DNA of 64,000 bases from Oscheius onirici. Its lineage: Eukaryota; Nematoda; Chromadorea; Rhabditida; Rhabditidae. This document shows, one piece after another, positions 11,074 to 21,225 of the stretch (within the stretch, counting starts at the first letter, position 1; each line of letters starts with the position of its first letter). Both the position numbers and the translations under genes were made by a program. The stretch spans positions 3,224,001-3,288,000 of the forward strand of contig OW051472.1 of the NCBI GenBank assembly GCA_932521025.1. Direction: 5' to 3'. The notes beneath the pieces were generated by a model that made no database searches, was not told the origin of the DNA, and saw only the letters and a list, made by a program, of their open reading frames with translations.

Positions 11074-13424
11074 TCAATAGATGCCACGGTTAGCCATTTC
11101 CTGGAGCAGTTGACGCATCATCAGACGTTCTCGTAGGGAAGAGGAAGAAGAGACCAGCAGGGAAGGCTGAAAAATACAATTTTGAAATTTCATCAGCAAA
11201 AAGTATACCACCCCTTACTACCGATAGCACCGAAAAACAACAGTAGACGTTCTCTTACTACCAGCCGTCTACGGCTTCTTTCGCCGCCCTTTGAGGTCCC
11301 GGGCAAACAAACAAACATCCAAACAGTCCATGACAGACACGTCGCATTTATCCCGGATAAACTGTCACAGACAAGCCTTGGAAAAAATGGACCTCGACAA
11401 GTAAAAGAATTACTGATAAAACTTAAAAGTAACGCACTCCAAAATCGTCCTAAAAGAGCGTTAGCGGGTTTTAGTTTCTTTCTCTATGATGTATCTAAAA
11501 TATTAAAACGCTATGGTGTCTGTGGCTGACTGTGTGTTTGTCCATGGCCACGAGAATCGTCGTAGCAAGTCAAGAGTTGTCAGGATTAGATAACAAGTTA
11601 CTTTCAAACTTGGAGTTTTTTACAGCCTTTGGCTTCTATTTTGTCAGAGGAGTACAAAGCTTTAGAAAACGGTAACCGCCAGGTAGAAAAGTGCGGTGCT
11701 ACGACGCCGGCAGGCGACGAAGTCGTCTGGTCTATGTTAAGGTACAATCCTCTAGTATATCCGCGCACGTCATAATTTTCCTTTCTTCTACTATTTTTCA
11801 GCTCTGACCTATAGCGCCTAAATTGTGTTAATCGCTGAATTAAATTCACGCGCCAGCAGTTAGCACAGTCATAATATCAAGCTTCTAAGAAAAACGTTTT
11901 GCAGTCTCTTGTTTTCCCCCACTTGCACTTACCCCAGCTCGTTTAGCCGGCTCTTCTACTGGCTCCTCGACTGACATCGGAGTCTGATTTCTCAGGAAAC
12001 TGCGACCGTTGCGGTAGAGAGCTCCACGCAGAGCAGAGGTGGCCAAGACACAGCTGATCAGAACCAACAGGGCTGAAAGAGGTCTTTTGTTCTTTAATCT
12101 ATGCCCTAGTGCAAAATTTATTCTGACTTCTGGAGAGGGAGCAGGTGTTTGAGGAAATAATAGTTGGGGGTGGACGAGCGGAGGGAACATCTAACACAAG
12201 ACTGTACAATATTTGTAGTAAAATTAATGATTTCTCATTTTGATGATGTTCTAACAGCCAGCTGAAATTGCAAAAGTCGTTTCTATAATTTTTAGCTTAC
12301 ATACATCTTGCACGCTTTAAATATTCTGGTGAAATTGGATTAAGAATCGAAAGTTTGATAAACTTGGATCCTGTTTTCTATGGTTTTCTCCATGAATATG
12401 TTCTGCAAGTTTTCATTCAGACGTTAAAACTGTAGTCGAGGGAAGACGTTTTCAGCCCAGAAAGTTTCTGGTTCTTTCCTTCAAGTGAACACAAAACCGA
12501 CGGATTTCCGCGAATGGTGTCTCGGCAGAGAAGAACCAAGATTCAGAGCATCTTTCGAAATAATCTTTGGTTGGACTCTTACTATTCCTTTCAATCGTCA
12601 GGAAGTTCCGTCTCTCTGTCTCTGTAAGAGCAGTCCCTCCAATATCAGTTTACTTACACCACAGTCGTATCTATCTGATCTACATATTTGTCGCGTCAAG
12701 TGCGAATACTTTTTTGTGACCTTTTAAGCGGGATTAGTCTCCATTCTCTCTTACAGTAGAAAGTTCAAAAAGTGGCGAAATGATGCGACAATGAGTCATT
12801 GTGAGGGCAATTGTGGAGACCGAGTTCAAACACGACGGATAATGAGGGCGTCTGTTTACTTTCTGTTTCCCAACTGGGAACACATAAACTACATAACTTT
12901 TCAGACAATTAAACTAGGTAACGAGCCGTATGGCTTGGCCTAAGTTCGTTGTATCGAAGCGCTGCGAACCGCTGGAGTTAAGTTTGTGGTACTGGAGAGA
13001 ATCAGTTGTGACAGTCAGGATGTGAAGATGTCCGAGTTCATAAGTGAATGATGACCACACTGGACTTTCGGGGTTAGAAGTCCTTCAATCAAATTTGAGA
13101 AATATTCTACTGTCAAGCTCAAAAGTTTCTCATGTTAGGCCAGAACCCAAAACTCTCTTTAGAACTGGATAGAGCTGTTTCCAAAATTATTCGGTTTTAT
13201 AACAGGCACCTCAAGTCGTTTTGACTCTACTCTCTTTTTATATTTTCAAGAAAATCTAGCATTTTAGAATAAGGAGGGCTACTTTGGCACCGAGAGTAGC
13301 CTACCAGTACTAGACAACTGTAGGGAAGACATCGAAAGAGTAAATTGACAAAGACAGATCCTTACACACTTACAGTACTTCCCTCAGCCCCATCTAACTC
13401 ACCTAATTGGTGTCGGCAGGCCAT
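11074..13424 (-). CDS. small secreted peptide precursor, possible CRF/DH44-like hormone
   Basis: Three exons (13424-13403, 12072-11933, 11166-11074) join in phase to 84 aa. The join creates a clean signal peptide, MACRHQL/ALLVLISCVLATSA, although no single exon shows it. After it come a propeptide rich in Arg, Pro and Glu, a KR dibasic site at residues 51-52, and a terminal 32-residue peptide beginning AGPSLLVSSSSSLRERL and ending ANRGIY at the stop. PSL followed ten residues later by LRERLMM recalls the PSL...LRQRLLL core of CRF/DH44 hormones, but it is shorter and has no C-terminal amidation glycine. Introns of about 1.3 kb and 0.77 kb are long for this genome. AATAAA follows the stop by about 36 nt. 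Secretion is well supported; the hormone family is tentative. Exon 1 is the weakest part of the model. Confidence 0.6.
11441..11474. repeat. interspersed repeat family B copy, inverted
   Basis: The reverse complement reads CCCGCTAACGCTCTTTTAGG then ACGATTTTGGAG. It lies in the last intron of the 84-aa peptide gene. Confidence 0.5.
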
Positions 13425-13678
13425 TGAAGTCGTTGGCTGAGAGGTGTGACGGACCGCTGCCCGCCCCCTGAAGCTCACAGCAATTACCTCCGTCCTAATT
13501 CAGTTGAGCAATTTGATATTTGACGATTATTGAGGGATTGATATCAACAGAGACTTTGTCGGAGAGAGTCACCCACACGACTAGTGATGGAGCTGGGGGA
13601 GGTAGACGAGAATAGTCTCCAACGTCAGGGCATTTTGCAGAAAAATTCGTCTTTATTACGCAAAACGAACGGAAAGAA

Positions 13679-13684
13679 TTTATT
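13679..13684 (-). terminator. poly(A) signal of the 57-aa peptide gene
   Basis: AATAAA on the minus strand, 22 nt after the TGA stop. Confidence 0.55.
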
Positions 13685-13705
13685 GGAGCAGCTGATATCC
13701 AGCGA

Positions 13706-14336
13706 TCAGACTTTCAAAGGGAGTGGAGGAGGAATGGGAAAGTCGCTCGGGATGTGGGCATCGCCGTCCACGACTACCATCGGTTCGCCGTACTTGAAGT
13801 CGACGATCGTGTCTGAAGATTGTCACTTTACCCTGTTTCAGTGTTGACCACCGAGGTGCTCAGAATTCCAAGGGTTTTGTAGTATTTATAGTTGAACAGT
13901 TTCCGACGTTCCGATCAACCGATCGTGCAGATACAAAACAGTGAAAAAACAGAACTGCTTATCGTACCTTTATAATTTGCTCCAGACATACAATCCAAGA
14001 GTTATCCCGATCAACTGTTCATCACATTTTTGTCAAAATGAGCTACGGATAATTTTTAACAAATGTTTACAGATGAAATAATATAATTTGACATGGTAAG
14101 TTTAGAAGGATGCCGTAAAAAATATTTCACCAGGGAACTTATTCGATCCTACAGAATTACTTCCTGCTTTCAACCGAAAATAGTCAAAATGACGGATGGC
14201 TGAGAATTGCGCTTGCAGACAGTCTCAATCCTTTTTCTGTCCCGAACCCATGATCACAAAGAAACTTACCAATGATTCGGGCATAAGTGGCCGTCAGAAG
14301 AATTGCTGTGACAAGAAGGAAAATGAACAACTTCAT
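13706..14336 (-). CDS. 57-aa secreted peptide, unknown family
   Basis: Two exons (14336-14270 and 13812-13706) join in phase 1. Exon 1 encodes the signal peptide MKLFIFLLVTAILLTATYA plus RII; exon 2 adds 35 residues, starting DTIVDFKYGEPMVVVDG and ending in a proline-rich FPIPPPLPLKV. There are no cysteines and no dibasic cleavage sites, so it is not an obvious multi-peptide precursor or a disulfide-rich toxin. AATAAA on the minus strand at 13684-13679 lies 22 nt past the stop. It lies about 280 bp upstream of the other peptide gene on the same strand and about 500 bp from the divergent transporter gene. No homologue is recognised. Confidence 0.6.
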
Positions 14337-14834
14337 AGCTGGGTCAAAGACTGCTGGGGAACAGTTTCTTTTTAAGCAGCCTTGCTGCTGACTGGAACGA
14401 GTCCACGACTGTAATACTACTGCTTCGAATTGTGACACAAAATTCTTCTGGGGAGGAACAGGTCCGGAGAAATATTTCTTGTCTCAATTGTGTTCCGCTC
14501 GATTGGTCAATTTTAGAGTGTCACGCGTGTGAAACATTTGTCTTTTTGCAAAGGTAAACTCTGATGAAACTTGACGGTTCCGACCTGCAGAAAAAGGTCT
14601 GGTTTAAAGGTCGCAAGCCAGCAGACGGTTCATTTCTCTCACATTCATCATCTTTTTCGTTTTTTTGGTCGCTCGTCCCAATGGCAGAGACGCTCCCGGG
14701 TCATTCGTTTTACGATTCACGGTCAACGTCTCCTCTTCAGTGCTAAAAGGGCACACCTTGTCCTCTCAAGTCAAATCGAATCAAATGTTGCAATTCTTCC
14801 TTCTCTCTTCTCTTCAAGAGGAATCTTTTCAGAA

Positions 14835-17800
14835 ATGGGTGCCTACCCGAAAGGCTCCTTTGTCCTGTTGGCCATGACGGCTTTTGAAGCTGGCGCCTTT
14901 GCCATCTTTATCGTTTTGAATCCCATTTTTTGGAGAGAGTCAGTCGGAGTTGGTGAGAAGGCGGCGTGAGTTGTTTTTATTACAAGTACTGAAACAATAT
15001 ATTCTGTCGTTGTGACAGTCAACGGGACCACGATAAAAGACGTAGAAAAAGAATGGACGAATTTTCAGAGGAGACGCCAACTTCATCTACGGCTTTTTGC
15101 TCAACTTTACGCCTCTGATCACAGCCTTTTTGGCGGACAACTACTGGGGCAGATATGCTGTTCTTGGACTTCATTGTGTCTTCTTCGTAATAGGTATTTT
15201 TACATTTGATCGAAAATAAATTTCTACAGGGTTTGGATTAGTCACAGCCAGTTCAATGATCTCTCTACCCTTCTCGGCCATTTTGGGAGCAGCTGCTCTG
15301 CTGCTCGTTAGTACGGCCGTAGGAATTAACAAAGTCATTTTACCGACGTTCAATGCTGATCAGGTTTGACATTAAAACTGACCTTCAAAGAGCCGTTCTC
15401 AGTTCCAAGGCCATGACGAGGAGACAAGGAACAAAATGTTCTCCTGGTACTACTTTGCAGTGAATCTGGCCAGCATTGTTTCCATAGTGGCCGTCGGAAA
15501 TTTAAAGGACTTTTTCACCTGCTTTGGGAAGCCGTGTTATCCTTTCGTATACGGTACGAGTTACAACATCTGAAAGAAACACAATCTTAGTTTTGTGTCA
15601 ACATTTTTCAGTTTTTGGGTGTTCTGCAAACTTGTTGAAGAGATCACGATCAACAAGTTTAAACAACATCGGAAAGTTGGAAAATATCGTTATCATCCCG
15701 GAAAACATCAATGTTTCAGGTCTGTGCACAGCACTGGTCCTCATTTCGACAATTCTGTTCTTCGGTTTCACCCACTGGTTCATCCGAGCTCCGGCCAGCA
15801 AAAATGTTCTCGTCGAGGCAGTCAAATGTATCCTGCTAGCCGTCAAGAACAAAACCAAGGGACAAAGAGTACTGTCTCCAATTACAATAATCCAAAAGTT
15901 TCTTCAGAAAGTGTCCCTTGACCCGTCAAGAAGTTCCCTTCTCAACTATGCTTCTCCAGTCTACAGTGAAAAGTTCATCGGGGATCTGAAGCAGGTAACT
16001 CATCCTCCTGATCCTCTTATAGTTATAGGCTCTAAAAGTAGCGAGTCTCTTCTTCATCGGAATTCCCTACTGGACGTGCTACCAGACAATGTTCAGTAGC
16101 TGGAGCAGACAGTACTCTCTCGTAGATGGAACTATTGGACCTGTGAATCTGACCTTCCTCATGTACATTGTAAGTCTGAGAATCTTTTTCAAACAAAACT
16201 AATCTAGATTCTTGATCCGATCACGATAGTCCTCTCAATCTTTCTCCAGAACAGCTACATCATTCCCTTTTTGAACAAGTTCACGAAAGTCACTCCTCTG
16301 AAAAAAATGGCGGTCGGAGGTCTGTGTGCAGCTCTCTGCTACGCCTTTGTCATGGGCGTTGAGGTCAGTTTTGGATTTCTTACCAGTTTCTTTTTCTCAG
16401 TACAAAATCACCGAAGATCAGTTGGAACCGCTCAAAACTGGAGCTCAGGTGGGCTACTGGAAGCAGAGCTCACTGCCGACTGACTGTCAACTGTACTTGG
16501 TCAGAAATGGTTCAAGTCTGACTGTACCGTTGTTGGAGCCGGGAAGAGATTTTGGTGGCATTGATGCCGGTGAGGATACTGTTGTGTTTGTGAAGAAAAA
16601 CTTTTCTATAGGAATCTACGATGCAGTCTTCTCGTGTCCCTCTCCTCGCAACATTGTCAAATTGGACGAGTTTGTTCAGATTCAGGTAGTACCCACTAAA
16701 CAGTCCTTAAACGTTTACAAGACTGGCATTAATCTCCTCGCTCTCTATCCCTCAGGATCCCATGATGTCGTCGTAAAGAGTCTGACCGTACCCTATACCC
16801 GACTGGAAAACACTAAGACTGGTTTAGAAGTTCTGTCTTGTGGAGTGAGAGGCTTCCAATCGAAGGCAGAGATAGAATTTTCAGAACTTTCAGCCCGTGG
16901 AAAACACCTTGATCTCTTCTGGGCTACAGTCTCCAAGAAGAACTGTATCTCTCAGTGGATGTAAAGAGTAAGTCGAGTTTTTTGTTGTGTCGACTTTAAA
17001 CACTCAACGAGACGGTTGTTTGGGGAAAGCTCAATAGATTTCTAAAAGAACGGGTATTTGTTTGTTGAGCCGTTTAAACGTATGTGATAGTGATGCTAAA
17101 AAGGAAGTTAGTGATGTAAAGTTAGTGATGTTTGTAAAGCAGTTTGCCCCTCCCGTAATTTAAAGCACAGGCGAGTCACACTTAAAGCGAGTATCCGGAC
17201 CTTTTTCTCAATGTTTTGCAAAGTTTAATTGACTGGATAAGTTTTGACATGACTTAACAAACCCACTTTGGACTTGTATTTCTAACCGAATGAGGTTGTT
17301 TGCTGCGAAGGAGGCAGTTAGATGTTTTGCGACCGACGTAGGTAAACGTTAGTTTTGTATTGTGGGCGTGAGAATATGTAGGTAAATTTTGGAGGTTGGG
17401 GGTATTTCGACAGGAGAGAGGGAAAAATTTACTTTCTAGATCACGTCTACATTTTCCAGCTTTGTGATGTTCTGCGAAGTTGTAGAGCTCTTCAAGTACT
17501 ACAACTTTGCTGAACAACGCCAAGCTGAAAAATGTACGGGTGAGTTAAACAACTGATTTATTTCGGAGGTCTAAAAAATAGGGGGGGGGGGGGTGGGGGT
17601 AGCCGGGATGTACGTCATGGTCCCAAACAACAAGAGAAATCGCTCAGTAGGTTGCTTGCTGTTTCTTCACAATAAATTGCATTTTCTGTGCCTTTGAACG
17701 AAGATAAAAACAACTCCACGTTATTTTATTGCTTTTGACTTGTCACGACAGATTTAATCCCTGGTATGACGATTCCCCAGGGATTACCGTTTTGTTCTGA

Positions 17801-18615
17801 AAAAGAGCGAAATAGCGCACTTCGAGAGCTTATAACTCGGTTATCTTTGAGAATAGACCCCATAAAGTATAGTGATTCGGAATCAGCGAGTTTTTCTCTA
17901 CAATGTCCTTATCCGAACTCATAGTCGAAAAAAAGGTCCGGACACTCGCTTTAATCGATCTGAAAGAACGATCTCCTCGTGTTTTTATCCACACGTCTTT
18001 CAGTTCTTCCTGCTCCATCTCAGTGGATCTGACAGGAAACCTTGGATCGAGGCTTGTCATTCTAGACGATGCCGACTGCTCTCTACCAAACACGACTCAA
18101 AAGGTCTTCACAAAAATCACGTAAGTCCTTCACTAATCGAAAAAACCAGTCGTTCTCTAGAGCAGTTCCAGGATACTCCGTCTCCGGGCTCTACATGTGG
18201 CCTCAAGACATACTGTTCGGACTCTCTGAGGTACTCTTATCAAAAATTCAATGATATTTTTTTGAATTCAATGATTCCAGTCTCTTCTCGCCGTCGGAGC
18301 TCTGGAATTCGCCTATACTCAAACGTCGTCTTCTATGAAAGCATTTATGCAGGCTCAAGACTTTTTTTAATGTATAGAACCAAAATGTTTAGGCGCTTTG
18401 GCTGCTAACAGCAGCTCTCGGCAACATCCTGGGATTTCTGCTGAACCAGGTTGGGATGTCTCCCTTCCTCAGTCATTCAGTTCAAGGAGGAATCATGTTC
18501 TTATTCACGATGGTATGGGACTTCGTTTTAAAGGAAAATATCATTTTAGATCTTTATTGGAGCTGCCTGGAGGTACAAGTATGAAAAAATTGATGAAGAA
18601 GGAGCGGCGAAATAG
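14835..18615 (+). CDS. SLC15/POT-family transporter, divergent
   Basis: Thirteen exons (14835-14965, 15069-15193, 15230-15363, 15403-15553, 15720-15994, 16029-16169, 16208-16363, 16401-16960, 17887-18120, 18161-18230, 18281-18352, 18393-18512, 18550-18615) total 2235 nt, 744 aa. The order matches PEPT1-like carriers: paired helices with LTPL..ADN.WGRY-like spacing, FNADQF...RNKMFSWYYFAVN, a large extracellular domain between late helices (about 372-640), then ALEFAYTQTSSSMKAFMQALWLL. The family imports di/tripeptides with protons across the plasma membrane. Two signature sites differ: the helix-1 ExxER motif reads FEAGAF, and the usual FWALFDQQGS..W stretch reads YWTCYQTMFSSW. The joins at 15553/15720 and 16960/17887 skip introns that carry hairpin repeats. 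The intron at 18353-18392 must use a GC donor. TTTTCAG lies 3 nt before the ATG. Confidence 0.88.
15603..15693. repeat. hairpin repeat (MITE-like) in transporter intron
   Basis: The left arm starts TTTTTCAGTTTTTGGGTGTT and the right arm, reverse-complemented, starts TTTTCCAACTTTCCGATGTT; both run into AACTTGTTGA around a short loop. The element fills most of the 166-nt intron 15554-15719 and explains its length. Homologous to the copies at 17451 and 37597. Confidence 0.75.
17451..17535. repeat. hairpin repeat (MITE-like), second copy
   Basis: The arms are ATTTTCCAGCTTTGTGATGT... and, reverse-complemented from the right, TTTTCAGCTTGGCGTTGTTC..., both ending GTTGTAG around a loop of about 13 nt. 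It lies in the 926-nt intron 16961-17886 of the transporter gene. Confidence 0.8.
17581..17599 (+). repeat. G-run
   Basis: A run of about 12 G followed by TGGGGGT inside the same transporter intron. It could form a G-quadruplex; a similar run lies at about 56302-56313. Confidence 0.6.
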
Positions 18616-18657
18616 CCATCCAATCAACGTTTTCACCTGTCCCCCGGCCAGTTCATT

Positions 18658-20539
18658 ATGCTCTGGCTCCTTCTATCTCTCCTACCGACGGTTTTTCCTC
18701 TTACTTGTAACAAATGCATTATAAATGAGTTGTACAATGACAAGGAGTAAGTAGTGCATCTTTTTTGACAGCAAAAACAGGTGCTCTTCCTCGTGTAATG
18801 GAACAGCCTGCTGGGTCACAGAGTACAACTTTCAATATCCGCAGTACAAGGGAATTCGGGCATTCGAGATGGTACGTTTCGATGATACATATGCTTTGAA
18901 ATGATGTAGACGAAGGTAAATTATGACGTGATGAATGTCTGTCACATTCTCAGTAGTATTTTTCCACTTTGGAACAGAACTAAACAATTTTAATGACTGT
19001 CGGAGAATGTCTGGGAACTCAAAGTAAAGAGACAAGTCATATCCTGTCAAGAGACTGCATGACAAGTCTTTTGAAGTTTGAGCTAGGACAATTAGATGTG
19101 GCACTATGAACAGACGTGAGCAGAGATGGAGGAAGGGAATAAGAACGGTGCTACAGTCTCTAGGGAGACGAGTTGTCTACCAATAAGACGGTTTCACCAT
19201 CCGTCAAAATTTCTAGAGAGATTCTGTCAGTAAACTACTGCAGTTTCAAACGATCTAGTTTCCCGCCAATAGTTCCCTAAAATGTATTCCTTCCGGACGA
19301 AAGCAATCCTTCTGAACGACTTTATCAGCGTTCCTGTTTTCGAAGAGTCAGGTTTTGTAGTGATGTTTTCAAGGTTTTAAAGTGATGTTTTCAAATTATT
19401 GTTATCTGTTCAAAGACATGTTCAGGGCTGTCTCGCCGCTCCAGTCTCCTTCCCTCTCGGATGTCGATACAATCAGGCGGAAACCTACATGTGCATTTGC
19501 GAGTAGCCAATCTTTCTCAACTATTTGAATTCATTATTCTAGCCAGGAATACTGTAATACGAAAGAGCTTGTGATTAACAGAACCTCGCTCACAGTGCCG
19601 AAGATGCAGACTTGTACGGACTTGTTATTTTATAACAAAGCCGGCAAGTGCACGGCGCTAATCTGCTACTCGGAAAACAACGGGATTCCGATGCAGGGAT
19701 GTATGGAGCGGAAGACTCAGCACGACCTGATTCCCGGCTCTAATTTCGATCTTTTGTAAGCGGAGATAGAATTCTCTCAATGCACTTTTTAGCTACACCG
19801 ATATCTACGGATTTGTATGGCCGGCTAAAAGCTGTCTCTTGATACATACCCAGAACTCTGTTGATGGCAAGTGTACAACCTCAAAAGTCGGTTTTTGAAG
19901 AGCAATAAAATTAGAATCGATTCAGCAAATCAAACCAGAGGAAATGCCCAACTTTATCGGAAATCTCACTTGTAGGAAATCTTACAAGGACAGGGTGAGT
20001 CGGATATTTCCTGATACCAGATCATTTAATCTGTTTGAATCCGTAAATGAAGCTCCCTTAGAATTCCCCCTCGAACGAAAAAACGATATTTTGTACGCAA
20101 TTTTACGCAGCATCATTGCGTGCTCTAATAAGTCAAAAATTTCTAGGAAGAGACATGTAGCAACGCGACGCTCTGTTTCACGGCCAGAGCCTACAACAAG
20201 GTGGAACTGCTGGGCTGTCTCCAACAGACCAATGTGCAGGGAATGAAGTTCATAGTAACTTATGGGTACTTCCCCTTAGAATGTGTCTTTAGCCAGGAGC
20301 GTATCAGTTCTTCGACAGCTACATCTTCCTCTGCAACACCAGTCTTTGCAACAATGGAATCGTAAGTTGGACTGGCACTACAAACTCTTTTACTTCAGGA
20401 TGCCCACGGGAAGCCGCGAAACATTACGATGGAACAACTTGAAGGAAATTTCGATACCTCGGTATCAAATCCAAGCGAATGGGATCAGAATTGCTGTACT
20501 CAGCCGCCGCCAGTCGTGGGGACTAAAGGAAACACATAA
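18658..20539 (+). CDS. secreted cysteine-rich protein, Ly6/uPAR-like
   Basis: Nine exons (18658-18746, 18772-18871, 19426-19502, 19543-19755, 19793-19866, 19915-19994, 20147-20254, 20293-20361, 20399-20539) total 951 nt, 316 aa. It begins with the signal peptide MLWLLLSLLPTVFPLT and then CNKC. The ectodomain has repeated Cys patterns that end in Ly6-type motifs: CICDQEYCN after the first unit and CNTSLCNNG near the C-terminus, with GC and TCRK/TCSN segments between. No hydrophobic C-terminal tail is seen, so a GPI anchor is unlikely and it is probably soluble. Ly6/uPAR proteins bind receptors or channels outside the cell; the partner here is unknown. It starts 42 nt after the transporter stop codon, with a GGCCAG acceptor-like site just before the ATG. 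The intron 19867-19914 uses GCAAGT, a GC donor. Confidence 0.8.
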
Positions 20540-20588
20540 AATTGTTGGATGACCTATAGTTTTACTGCAATAGTCTTCTTTCAATGTT

Positions 20589-20670
20589 GTTGCCAACTGG
20601 ACCAGACTTATCTGATCAAAAAGACTTTCTGACCTGAAGTCAGGTCGGAACCTCCAAAAGTAGTATAAAA
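20589..20670. repeat. interspersed repeat family A, copy 2
   Basis: Shares TGGACCAG...CTGATC..AAAAGACTT...AAGTCAGGTC.GAACC.CC..CCAAAAG.AGTATA with 10211-10294 at high identity by eye. Confidence 0.7.
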
Positions 20671-20977
20671 AAAGTAAAAGTAAAGTTACTCCCTATCAAC
20701 GCCAGAGTTCCGAAGAATCCTCTGAGAGACAAGCTCCTACTGCGTGAAGGGTCAATCTGAGGGGCCAGATCATGTGAGGCTTTTAAGTTCCGAAGTTGCC
20801 CAACCTGTTCCACGGAACGCCTTTACTTCGTAGATTGCTACTACCAATTTACCGACCTCGGGAGGATGGATGCAAAAGTAGTATAAAACCATATAAAATC
20901 AACCCATTTCTGATCGCAGTTCTCCCATCGGAATCCAACTGGATCCTGTCTCGAACCAAAAATAAAATGAATAGAAA

Positions 20978-20983
20978 TTTATT
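20978..20983 (-). terminator. likely poly(A) signal of the IVNS1ABP-like gene
   Basis: AATAAA on the minus strand about 245 nt past the stop codon at 21226. Confidence 0.45.
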
Positions 20984-21225
20984 TCGACTGATCAGTGTCG
21001 TTCACAGCCAAGTTCAGGAAACCAGAAAGGGAAGAGAAAGAGAAGGAAAGATAATGTACAAAAGTCTTGAGTGAAATGTGTGTGCTGATAAGGGTGGACA
21101 AAACTCAACAATAGTATACTAGGAAGATTCTGTGTGAATATGAACAGACACCGCACGTAGGCACACGAATATACAGAAATTCTACTAAAGACTCGTAAAA
21201 ATGGTTGGGGCCAATAGAATAGTCT

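Larger units (their letters stand above)
20540..21225. other. intergenic: 3' ends of convergent genes plus repeat copies
   Basis: Contains copies of the CCAAAAGTAGTATA-type repeat at about 20589-20670 and a partial copy at 20870-20890. AATAAA on the minus strand at 20983-20978 probably ends the IVNS1ABP-like transcript. No gene seen. Confidence 0.6.

Noticed and set aside
15524-15719. Reading the transporter straight through the hairpin repeat as coding
   Set aside because: Splicing 15553 to 15720 restores the SLC15 alignment (PFVYGLCTALVL), whereas read-through adds a sequence unlike the family.
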